Source: Minisyncoccota bacterium (GTDB lineage Bacteria; Patescibacteriota; Minisyncoccia; Phycocordibacterales; SBAW01). From it: a stretch of DNA of 6,935 nucleotides. The stretch covers positions 1 to 6,935 of the forward strand of contig JAGVKC010000064.1 in assembly GCA_020050775.1 (NCBI GenBank). The letters run 5' to 3'. Positions 1-5,995 of the stretch are shown in pieces; positions within the stretch are counted from its first letter, which is position 1, and the number at the start of each line of letters is the position of its first letter. The translations under genes were made by a program, and so were the position numbers. Below the pieces are notes generated by a model. It made no database searches and was not told where the DNA came from. It saw only the letters and a program-made list of their open reading frames with translations.

Positions 1-837
1 CATCAGAAGCGGCACCCACACGAAGATAAGAGGGGCGCCCATGAATGCGCGGCGCTCCCCGCCCTTTTGCACCGAAAAAAGGCGCTGAAAGAGCATGCCG
101 TCAGTAAATGCTGAAGCAAAAAGCGAAACGCTCGCTGCTGCCACAAACACACTTACGCTCGTGCTTGAAGTAATTGCCGGCTGGCCCGTACGCGCTGCAA
201 ATGCACCGTTCCATACAGTTCCCATTCCGCCTGCTGCTATAATTGCACCGATTGCACCACCAATAAGCAGCATAATCGCTCCAATTTTGAGCATGTCGAT
301 AGCGATTGAAGATTGAATGCCGCGCGGAAATGAGACGATGTAGACCAATGCGGCAATGAGCCACATGGCAGCCATTGTTTCACTTTGCGGCACCCCAAGA
401 TAGCGGACGAGATGGTGCGTGCCCGTGAGAGCGAGAATAGTCGCGTAGGTCATGATGACCAACGTGATAGCAGCGAGGACGTATTCCATTACCTTGCCGT
501 CCCGCACTCCCGCAAATTGCGCAAGCGAAATCCCCTCCGGCACAACCAAACGTATGCGCGGCGCTGCCAGTCCGATAGCCACCAACACAAGAGTGTTCAT
601 GGCAACAAACGGAACAAACGCAACAATGCCGAGCCTGTAGGCCACTCCCGGTATAAACAGGAGCGCAATAACCCACGTCCAGCTTGCAGCGATAGATACT
701 GACCCAAGGGTTGGGTGTACAGCCCCATTCGCGGCAGAAAAGGAATAAGGCGTAACCTGACCCAGCGCAAAGGAACGTGCAAAAAAAGAAGTTATTGCAC
801 GTGCCGTAGCTCGAAGGGAGTAGACCGTCGTGACCAT
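1..837 (-). CDS. Sodium:solute symporter (SSS family, DUR3-like), C-terminus cut by window edge
   Basis: The frame is open from an ATG at 837 to the left window edge, giving 279 residues with no stop. The product is very hydrophobic, with helices near residues 45-67, 70-92, 117-138, 155-170, 180-202 and 226-246, and the start of another near 268-279. Matches to the SSS family are the S-W-T-W helix at 52-55 followed by VAYRLGI (65-71), a short G-x-x-S-x-x-x-x-D element at 173-181 (Asp181 fits the conserved TD site), and FTDGMLFQRLF (244-254). The S-W-T-W plus V-A-Y-x-x-G-I pairing resembles the DUR3 urea/polyamine branch. The family drives solute uptake with Na+ across the inner membrane. The substrate cannot be read from this sequence. 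The N-terminus is short, and the usual G-R element after the leading helix is not clear. The start is chosen because AAAGGA lies seven bases upstream. It is the last gene on this strand in the window. Confidence 0.8.
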   Translation of the reverse strand, partial: MVTTVYSLRATARAITSFFARSFALGQVTPYSFSAANGAVHPTLGSVSIAASWTWVIALLFIPGVAYRLGIVAFVPFVAMNTLVLVAIGLAAPRIRLVVPEGISLAQFAGVRDGKVMEYVLAAITLVIMTYATILALTGTHHLVRYLGVPQSETMAAMWLIAALVYIVSFPRGIQSSIAIDMLKIGAIMLLIGGAIGAIIAAGGMGTVWNGAFAARTGQPAITSSTSVSVFVAAASVSLFASAFTDGMLFQRLFSVQKGGERRAFMGAPLIFVWVPLLM

Positions 838-844
838 CGAATTA

Positions 845-850
845 TCCTTT
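845..850 (-). promoter_or_regulatory. Shine-Dalgarno site of the symporter gene
   Basis: AAAGGA on the minus strand sits seven bases before the ATG at 837. It is the clearest ribosome binding site in the window and fixes the symporter start. The other starts here rely on gene overlap or lack a leader. Confidence 0.6.
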
Positions 851-880
851 CTTTCAGATGGAAAGAGCTAACCTGGTGAG

Positions 881-909
881 AGGATAGCATACATACAAAA
901 AAATGACAT
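881..909 (-). promoter_or_regulatory. Possible promoter for the symporter gene
   Basis: On the minus strand an extended -10 (TGC followed by TATCCT, 889-881) lies 17 bases after ATGTCA (909-904), which matches TTGACA at four of six positions. A start near 874 would leave a leader of about 37 bases containing the AAAGGA site. The -35 overlaps the proposed terminator hairpin of the preceding gene. The match is weak and the call is tentative. Confidence 0.25.
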
Positions 910-921
910 CTAAAGCATGTC
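897..921 (-). terminator. Possible intrinsic terminator after the degenerate ANL gene
   Basis: Read on the minus strand, GACAT (921-917) and ATGTC (909-905) can form a five-base-pair stem around a seven-base loop, followed after one A by seven T residues (903-897). The stop codon TAG (912-910) lies in the loop, so the signal overlaps the gene end. The stem is short and AT-rich, so termination would be weak or partial. Confidence 0.35.
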
Positions 922-1683
922 TCCTTCTTTCCGAATGCCTACAAATGCCGGTGCCTGGATACCCGTGCGGTATCGAATGACTGGAAATGCTCTCAACGCA
1001 AGCTTTGTAATAATCAATTCCCCGTCGCTCTCGACAATGCAACCCGGCAAAACGGTGAACTGTGGAACGCTCTCAGGAAGAGCAGATGCGAAGGCGCCTA
1101 CTTCAGGCAACGAAAGAAGGAAGCGCACGTCGCGCGCCAAAGCAGATACGTGTGCAAGCACATCGTGTTGAAATGTTTTACCAAAAAGCATAACCGATGA
1201 AATCGGCTGGATGTGCTGCTGAAGATGCTCACGTAGACTTTCAAACGACGCCTCATCTGCAAGAAGTGAGTTGATGCGATATTCTTTTGCAACAAGAGCA
1301 GTTATTGTTGGATCTTTTTCGCCAATAAGCGGTACGGTGCCATGAGCGTAGCACCACAATGATTTTTCAATAGCATCATGGGCATCAGCAAAACACACAA
1401 GAGGTCGTACCCCAACAGGGCCATATATTTCTTTATTCAACTCCTCAAAACTATACTGATACCCAAACATGCCTTCGCTGTCTGTAATCATTCGAGCCAT
1501 GCCAGGCCCTTCTGTGTATAGGCGTTGCGATAACGGCACCATGCGCACGTCGCTGCGAGAAACGGTAGGTAGCTCATTAAAGTTCCTTGCATCGGCCCAA
1601 ATCTGCGAATAGAAATCGGCTTGGGTGTGCTCTGCCACAGTGGAAATAAGAGCGCTAAGCGCTATCTTGGTATCTTTGCTCAT
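910..1683 (-). CDS. Degenerate PaaK-like ANL domain protein lacking the ATP loop
   Basis: This is a 257-residue protein. Its N-terminus, FYSQIW (24-29) followed by ELPTVSRSDV (37-46), matches the opening of phenylacetate-CoA ligase-like enzymes, which usually begin F-Y-r and then L-P-x-x-x-K/R-x-D-l. Near its end FPVIRYRTGI (233-242) matches the family P-x-I-R-Y-R-T-G-D element, but the adenylate-contacting Asp is Ile. Where the Thr/Ser/Gly-rich P-loop should be, the sequence is ARMITDSEG (63-71), with no S-G-T-T-G. The Y-G-x-x-E site also seems replaced (around LLSLPEVGAF). The protein stops soon after the T-G-D position, so the C-terminal lid domain is absent. Catalysis of adenylation is therefore unlikely, and a binding or partner role with the ANL enzyme upstream is possible (inference). 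The ATG overlaps the upstream TGA as ATGA with no Shine-Dalgarno site, implying translational coupling. Confidence 0.6.
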   Translation of the reverse strand: MSKDTKIALSALISTVAEHTQADFYSQIWADARNFNELPTVSRSDVRMVPLSQRLYTEGPGMARMITDSEGMFGYQYSFEELNKEIYGPVGVRPLVCFADAHDAIEKSLWCYAHGTVPLIGEKDPTITALVAKEYRINSLLADEASFESLREHLQQHIQPISSVMLFGKTFQHDVLAHVSALARDVRFLLSLPEVGAFASALPESVPQFTVLPGCIVESDGELIITKLALRAFPVIRYRTGIQAPAFVGIRKEGDML

Positions 1684-2393
1684 GTGAGGCGTAAACGCAC
1701 AGGTTTGTTCCCAACAGGAAAAGGCTTTGGAACAAAGACCACATCAAGAGGCAAGAGCAAACCATCTTCAACCAACTGGCCCCATGTGCGCGTAGGGGTG
1801 ACAAACAATTCTTTTTCGATTTGTGTGGCGATTTCGCGCGCCAGAGCGGGTGTGCCTACGCCATCCTTTCGATATATATGCACGATGCCTTGGCCCTGTA
1901 AACGGGCCCCCGCATACGAAGAAGAGAATGTTGCGCGGTAGTCATCAAACATATTGAGTCGCGCTATGACGCGATCAAACTCTTCTTGTCGAAGAATCGC
2001 ACCGGCAAGCTTCACATAATCAAAGCCTGCTCGCCCTAAGACTTCAAGCACGCTGCTCTTACCGCACGGGCAGGAGTATTCAAATAGTCGACCAACATCT
2101 CCGATGTGATACTCCTCCAGCCGCATGCCGCGCACGACCTCTGTGCTTATAAGTATGTCTCCCGCACCATGTTCGTCAGGTTCATGAATAGTGATGCGAA
2201 CATCTTCTCGAGGATGATACTGGTTATTAAGGAGATTCCCGCATGACGCATACGATAGGTCCAACATCGACCGCGGTGTAGACGCTGCGCAGTGTGGCCT
2301 TGGGAAATTGTGCGGCAAAAAAAGATGTAAGCTCTTTGGATACAGTTTCGCCCGCACACTGCACATATAGAACCCTTTTGCGAGTCTGCTCAT
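1680..2393 (-). CDS. PaaK-like adenylate-forming enzyme, C-terminal part (frameshifted)
   Basis: The frame can open at ATG 2393, giving 237 residues. Its first 47 residues are only an out-of-frame reading of the preceding fragment, and real homology starts at Tyr48 (base 2252). From there it shows the rest of an ANL fold. The T-G-D-type element appears as EEYHIGDVGRL (93-103), followed by a Cys-Pro-Cys-Gly cluster (108-111) typical of PaaK/F390-synthetase relatives. The hinge is LGRAG (119-123), followed by DYVKLAG (125-131). A C-terminal lid domain of about 100 residues ends with GNKPVR near the terminus, which may carry the catalytic Lys. It continues the ORF at 2227-2799. Joined at 2253 the pair gives about 372 residues, against roughly 400-430 for the family, the shortfall being N-terminal. 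It overlaps the next gene by four bases (ATGA). Confidence 0.65.
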   Translation of the reverse strand: MSRLAKGFYMCSVRAKLYPKSLHLFLPHNFPRPHCAASTPRSMLDLSYASCGNLLNNQYHPREDVRITIHEPDEHGAGDILISTEVVRGMRLEEYHIGDVGRLFEYSCPCGKSSVLEVLGRAGFDYVKLAGAILRQEEFDRVIARLNMFDDYRATFSSSYAGARLQGQGIVHIYRKDGVGTPALAREIATQIEKELFVTPTRTWGQLVEDGLLLPLDVVFVPKPFPVGNKPVRLRLT

Positions 2394-2799
2394 TCATATA
2401 CTCTGCGGCGCGCGCGATGAAAGACGGAGAGCCGATAATCCTTCGCGGCATAAAGTCTGCAAGGATACCCACAAGCCCAGCACTGAGATCTTCAGCACCT
2501 AGCACCATCAGTGCACCGCCAGAATTAGAATACTTCTTTGCGCTCAACGCATTGAAAAGTCGCAAGTTGCGCGAGCCATAACACAGAAGCGTGTGCTCTC
2601 CTCCGCCCCACCACTTCCTACTTGCACTTTCAGTATTAAGGGTAGGGTGTTCAGTCACAAGCACAAGCGGGGTGCCGCCGGTTGTACCAGAAGAAATGCG
2701 TACGGCAAAACTCTCTGCCTCGTGTGCAATAAACGAGGTATCAAAAAAGCGCTCAAGCGTTTGCGTGCCGAACGCAACAAGGTCACTGCGCTCCATCAT
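2227..2799 (-). CDS. PaaK-like adenylate-forming enzyme, N-terminal part (frameshifted)
   Basis: This is a 190-residue fragment of an acyl-adenylating enzyme related to phenylacetate-CoA ligase and coenzyme F390 synthetase, which activate a carboxylate with ATP. The ATP P-loop SSGTTGGTP is intact at 36-44. The A-G-E element sits at 149-151 and YTAVDVG (174-180) fills the Y-G-x-x-E-x-G site, with Asp in place of Glu. After GPI (180-182) the frame reads eight more codons and stops. The matching continuation lies in the overlapping frame at 1680-2393. About 70 residues are missing before the P-loop compared with relatives; the gene opens near the L-P-x-x-x-R-x-D-L region (ERSDLV). The start is ATG 2799, or ATG 2796 directly after it. 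There is no good Shine-Dalgarno site, but the start lies seven bases after the stop of the small membrane protein gene, which fits coupled translation. The substrate is unknown. Confidence 0.7.
   Translation of the reverse strand: MMERSDLVAFGTQTLERFFDTSFIAHEAESFAVRISSGTTGGTPLVLVTEHPTLNTESASRKWWGGGEHTLLCYGSRNLRLFNALSAKKYSNSGGALMVLGAEDLSAGLVGILADFMPRRIIGSPSFIARAAEYMNEQTRKRVLYVQCAGETVSKELTSFFAAQFPKATLRSVYTAVDVGPIVCVMRESP
2250..2256 (-). other. Frameshift junction in the ANL gene
   Basis: On the minus strand the codons before this point read G-P-I (ending with ATC at 2256-2254). After one unpaired G (base 2253) the other frame reads TAT GCG TCA TGC GGG, or Y-A-S-C-G. Relatives usually read G-P-I-A-Y followed by C or C-P, so either one base was added or two bases of an Ala codon were lost. 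There is no homopolymer or obvious slippery heptamer here. Confidence 0.65.
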
Positions 2800-2806
2800 C
2801 TCGTGC

Positions 2807-3025
2807 TTATTCTAGAAAGCCACTGCAGCTTACAAACAGGCGCTTGTTTGGATTTTCTTTGGTCGAACTCACAGCTGTGCTAGGCTCATCTTTGCATTCT
2901 TCTCCCTTAGCAATAACACCTGTACCTAGCGTCTGCTGAACCAGGGTACCTAGAAAAAAGTATGCATTAAGCCCAAGAGCAATAAGAGCTCCGCCTCCCA
3001 ACATTAGATACTTTTTAGGCGTCAT
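2807..3025 (-). CDS. Small single-pass membrane protein, unknown function
   Basis: A 72-residue protein opening with MTPKKYLM, followed by one hydrophobic helix (about residues 8-29). The tail is polar and contains two cysteines, in EECKDE and near the C-terminus in VSCSGFLE. The positive N-terminus and negative tail favour an N-in, C-out topology, with the two cysteines able to form a disulfide outside the membrane. The frame could also begin at GTG 3031, but ATG 3025 is preferred because a strong promoter places transcription start at about 3028-3025, which would make the mRNA nearly leaderless. It is the first gene of the minus-strand unit with the ANL genes, seven bases before the next start. 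I do not recognise a family. Confidence 0.55.
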   Translation of the reverse strand: MTPKKYLMLGGGALIALGLNAYFFLGTLVQQTLGTGVIAKGEECKDEPSTAVSSTKENPNKRLFVSCSGFLE

Positions 3026-3034
3026 ATACACATA

Positions 3035-3062
3035 AGTGTACGTTGGCTGTCCAGGGTGTCAA
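3035..3062 (-). promoter_or_regulatory. Minus-strand promoter for the membrane protein-ANL unit
   Basis: A perfect -35 TTGACA (3062-3057) is followed after 16 bases by a -10 TACACT (3040-3035). The predicted transcription start, about seven bases downstream, is 3028, just three bases before ATG 3025. The mRNA would then begin at or very near the start codon. Confidence 0.55.
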
Positions 3063-3084
3063 CGAAAGTTACGCACATACCTCG

Positions 3085-3090
3085 TATAAT
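3085..3090 (+). promoter_or_regulatory. Plus-strand -10 box giving a predicted leaderless mRNA
   Basis: A perfect TATAAT ends six bases before ATG 3097. Normal -10 to +1 spacing puts transcription start exactly on the A of that ATG. No Shine-Dalgarno site lies upstream. No good -35 exists at 16-18 bases (the 17-base position is ACGAAA), so an activator or a tolerant sigma factor may be involved. Confidence 0.5.
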
Positions 3091-3096
3091 GGGCTT

Positions 3097-4827
3097 ATGC
3101 ACCTACTATTGGGTCCTGGGCGCAAAAAACTCTTATACGCTGTAGCGACACTTGCCGCGGTAGGCATTCTGTACATCTATATAGGACTCTTCTGGGAGCA
3201 GTCTGTTAGAACAAATCGCCTCGCAGAAACTCTACGGAACGCAAATCTACCCGCACTGACGGTATATATAGACGAAGCTGCCTATACTGTAGAAAACGGC
3301 ATAGTAAAGGACCAGACACAGAATATCGTGAGGGGCCCGCGCGCTTATGACGCTCTGCGTGTAGCGTATGTCTTTTTTGGAGCACTCATAACACCTTACT
3401 TTTCTTTAGATGGTACAGACCCGTCACGTTTTGCATATGAGGCAGCTATATTATTCAAATCACGCGATGCGATTGCGCAACTATACGCACCTGAAGACGC
3501 AACGACTATCTCTAATCTCTATTCTGAAGAACTGCTCGTGCGCATACCAACACTGCAGGAAAGCAGAAATTCTTTCATCGAACGGCCTTCTGTGGCGAAC
3601 CTGGATACCTACCTCTCTGAAATGAAAGAGTTTTCAGCACTGTATATTTCAAGCGCCCAAACGTTACGAAATGTATTCCAAACATCATCTGTGGATGAGT
3701 CCTCTGATTTTTTTCTTGCAGACGGCCGTGCGACCAAACAAGGCCTCCTAAGTGCGCTTGATGCGTTACGTACCAGCGGCATCGAAACACAGCGCAACGT
3801 ACAAGAGTTTATTTCTTGCAGCTATGGCACTGGAGAGCGGTGTGCGTCAGTTCTTGAAATTACTAGTATTCCAGAAACTAAAGCGGCTGTTCCGATAAAA
3901 GGCGAAACATTCGAGGCGTGGGAGTTAATGCGGCGCGCATTTCCAGGACGCTTAAACTACACGCTAGTGACATTGGACACCACCAGCTGCGCACCACAAC
4001 AAGAGGTTGCGGCGTACGGCACATGGAGAAACGCCTCTACCACAGAAGCTCGCCTGAATATGCGCTATGTCAGCGATTTATATTTTTGGGATATCACCGC
4101 ACAGAAGGATTCTACTAACCCATCATTTCAAAGCCTTATAAGACAAGATATTAAATACCAGTACCAAAATCTTACTAACCCGTACATATGCTATACGGCC
4201 TTGGCGGATTACAGCGGGGTTGCAACCGCACTTTGGGCCCGCAACGAACTCTCCACGCGCCCTATAAGTAGAGAACTGCCCTCTGTTAGCCCAACGGTGC
4301 TTGTTCCTTTGATAGCCATGGAAGAGAGCATCGTTCGTAGCAGCGAGGTCATACGTATGGAGTATATCGAAGCCTATGTATACGCGCTGTATACGGTTGT
4401 GCGCGAGAGCAGATCTTCATTCACCACGCCTACCCTGGCACGCGCCCTTCGTTTCATCGCCACTGTGCAACAAAGGAGTGCTTCTGCAGATATGCTGATA
4501 CAGGAACTCTCTCTATATAACTACATATTACGCAACGTAAACGGTGAGAGAAATACTGAATCGGCGGAATATACCATCGTATCCAGGAACTATATGTATC
4601 CTCTATTTTTTTCTTATAACAGGAGTTTTATACAAGCGCCTCCTCGCATCTCCTTGTACGAAGAAAACAATCCTCTGTTTGAGAAACTCCTCTCCTACCG
4701 CAGCGCGCTGCGCCAGCAGGTTTCTGCTGAAGAGATTGAAAACATAATACGTAAAACTCGGGAATTTTATGCAGAAGCGGCGCGCGTGTATGACTCCACT
4801 AAGTTCATAAAGGCTCCGCAGGATTGA
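3097..4827 (+). CDS. Membrane-anchored extracytoplasmic protein, unknown function
   Basis: A 576-residue protein with a short N-terminus containing GRKK (8-11), then one hydrophobic helix at about 12-32. A long, mostly polar and probably alpha-helical region follows. By the positive-inside rule the N-terminus is cytoplasmic and about 540 residues lie outside the membrane. Only four cysteines occur, two in the ISCSYGTGERC stretch, one in TTSC and one in YIC. That few, even number would allow two disulfides. No catalytic motif, repeat or named domain is visible. The frame extends upstream to TTG 3043, but that start has no ribosome site, while ATG 3097 sits exactly where the TATAAT box predicts transcription to begin. 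The gene stands alone on its strand, divergent from the ANL unit, and its 3' end overlaps the converging gene by 23 bases. The function is unknown. Confidence 0.75.
   Translation: MHLLLGPGRKKLLYAVATLAAVGILYIYIGLFWEQSVRTNRLAETLRNANLPALTVYIDEAAYTVENGIVKDQTQNIVRGPRAYDALRVAYVFFGALITPYFSLDGTDPSRFAYEAAILFKSRDAIAQLYAPEDATTISNLYSEELLVRIPTLQESRNSFIERPSVANLDTYLSEMKEFSALYISSAQTLRNVFQTSSVDESSDFFLADGRATKQGLLSALDALRTSGIETQRNVQEFISCSYGTGERCASVLEITSIPETKAAVPIKGETFEAWELMRRAFPGRLNYTLVTLDTTSCAPQQEVAAYGTWRNASTTEARLNMRYVSDLYFWDITAQKDSTNPSFQSLIRQDIKYQYQNLTNPYICYTALADYSGVATALWARNELSTRPISRELPSVSPTVLVPLIAMEESIVRSSEVIRMEYIEAYVYALYTVVRESRSSFTTPTLARALRFIATVQQRSASADMLIQELSLYNYILRNVNGERNTESAEYTIVSRNYMYPLFFSYNRSFIQAPPRISLYEENNPLFEKLLSYRSALRQQVSAEEIENIIRKTREFYAEAARVYDSTKFIKAPQD
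4805..4827. other. Tail-to-tail overlap of two convergent coding regions
   Basis: The plus-strand gene stops with TGA at 4825-4827 and the minus-strand gene stops with TGA at 4807-4805. Their last codons are therefore antisense to each other over 23 bases. No room exists for separate terminators between them, and I see no hairpin with a T-tract just beyond either stop. Confidence 0.8.
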
Positions 4828-5995
4828 ATGTGCAAGATACGTCTATATATGTCCTGGCAGTGCGGCACAATTGCTCTGAAGCTTCAATATTGTTTCCGAA
4901 TATGAAATGAGCGGTAGAGAGCACGTCTTCCATACATCCGGCTTTGTATCGGCTTGGCGCCGCTGCACAAAGTGCAATGGCAGCTTCGCCGTCTTTTCTG
5001 CTTTCTTCAAGCACCGCCCGCGCCGCATACGCATAACATGCTCTTTTGTGAGAGAAATGCACTTGGGCGCACGCATCAAGTGCGGACTGCGGCGTACCTA
5101 TGGACATACGGCCTATGATCGAGAACGCGGACTCATAGCAGCTCTTGGTTTCTTGCTCGTCAGGTTGTCCTGAACAAAAAAGATCAACCCCGGAGCCCGA
5201 CACTATGTCTTGGCGAAATAGCGGCCAACTCTCACGCAGACAGGCGCCTTCATAGGCATTGTTTGTAAACGCGCTGCAAAATTCGCGCACAGTCTGCGCA
5301 TTAGGTACCCTCTCCATACGCTCAAGCATTAAAAAATCATCCGGCTCCAGAGGCTGATATATCTGCATAAACACACCTTCGCGGCACACTCTGCGGTAGT
5401 CTCCAGTCCCCTTCTCTTGTGCAGTCCTCTCGCACAGCGAAAGCGCTTTTGGAATATCGGCATCAGTAATGAACATGTATAGGTGCCCCATGCCGTGATA
5501 ACACATCGCTTGATCAAGACTACTGGCCTGCCACGTCGCACGCGACTCACATGCGCGTGAGAAATCGGGAGTGAGTTTTTGTAGCGTTTCATCGTCGAGC
5601 ACTTCTGCACGGAACCTTCCACCAATGACTCCGTGTATAAACCCATTAGAACAAAGACCATCTTGAGGATTCTGCGACATAGCCTCTATCCAACGCTCTG
5701 GGTCCTCTGTAACCACCGCTTCGCCCAGTGTATGCGCCAACACATGGCAGAACTGGTACTTAGAGTCTTGTGCGCGTATAGAGCGGATAGTGGAAAAAAT
5801 ATCCGTCAGGGATGTTTGAGGAAAGAGTGCTGACACTTCGCGCTCATAACACGCAGAGGATGTAGCGGATTTCGAACATACAGAGACAATGCGTCCAGCT
5901 TCACTGGCCTGGGACATACCACCAAAGAACACCCACGCAGCTACAGCTGCAACCAAGGCAGTGACTGTTAAAAATAACGTGCGATGAGTTCTCAT
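4805..5995 (-). CDS. Exported Cys/His-rich repeat protein, unknown function
   Basis: A 396-residue protein with a basic start (MRTHR) and a hydrophobic segment at 7-24, then SQASEA. It is a signal peptide or anchor, so the rest is probably outside the cytoplasm. Four ordered motifs follow: CHVLAHTLGE (83-92), CSNGFIHG (115-122), CYHGMGH (165-171) and CREGVFMQ (204-211). Beyond them cysteines come in pairs: 240/252, 274/286, 309/320, 343/354 and 377/388, with the pairs repeating every 34-35 residues. This looks like a helical-hairpin solenoid with one disulfide per repeat, in the manner of Sel1/TPR repeats but not a match to them. The conserved His residues could bind a metal (inference). There is no C-x-x-C-H heme site. 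It is a paralogue of the upstream gene, whose stop it overlaps by four bases (ATGA), so the two are co-translated. I know no name for this family. Confidence 0.75.
   Translation of the reverse strand: MRTHRTLFLTVTALVAAVAAWVFFGGMSQASEAGRIVSVCSKSATSSACYEREVSALFPQTSLTDIFSTIRSIRAQDSKYQFCHVLAHTLGEAVVTEDPERWIEAMSQNPQDGLCSNGFIHGVIGGRFRAEVLDDETLQKLTPDFSRACESRATWQASSLDQAMCYHGMGHLYMFITDADIPKALSLCERTAQEKGTGDYRRVCREGVFMQIYQPLEPDDFLMLERMERVPNAQTVREFCSAFTNNAYEGACLRESWPLFRQDIVSGSGVDLFCSGQPDEQETKSCYESAFSIIGRMSIGTPQSALDACAQVHFSHKRACYAYAARAVLEESRKDGEAAIALCAAAPSRYKAGCMEDVLSTAHFIFGNNIEASEQLCRTARTYIDVSCTFNPAEPL
4832..5278 (-). repeat. Five tandem ~34-residue protein repeats with paired cysteines
   Basis: This stretch encodes residues 240-388 of the downstream Cys/His-rich protein. 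The first cysteine of each pair falls at 240, 274, 309, 343 and 377, and the partner comes 11 or 12 residues later. The second cysteine is usually followed by an aromatic or large residue and sometimes by Glu one residue further on. The repeats are clear at protein level only, and I see no long DNA identity between them. Confidence 0.55.

Noticed and set aside
101..364. Minus-strand 87-residue reading frame inside the symporter gene, and similar small frames across the window
   Set aside because: They lie wholly within better-supported genes in another frame, show no family motifs and have biased, low-quality composition.
2250..2256. Programmed ribosomal frameshifting in the ANL gene
   Set aside because: I see no slippery heptamer, no rare-codon or stop-codon shift site at the junction, and no clear stimulatory hairpin. 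A mutation or sequencing error is simpler.
3026..3031. GTG start at 3031 for the small membrane protein
   Set aside because: It lies upstream of the transcription start predicted from the TTGACA/TACACT promoter. It remains possible if transcription begins a few bases earlier.
3043..3096. Upstream TTG start that would add 18 residues to the membrane-anchored protein
   Set aside because: There is no ribosome site before it, the added residues are polar and precede a normal anchor, and the TATAAT box lies inside this stretch, directly before ATG 3097.
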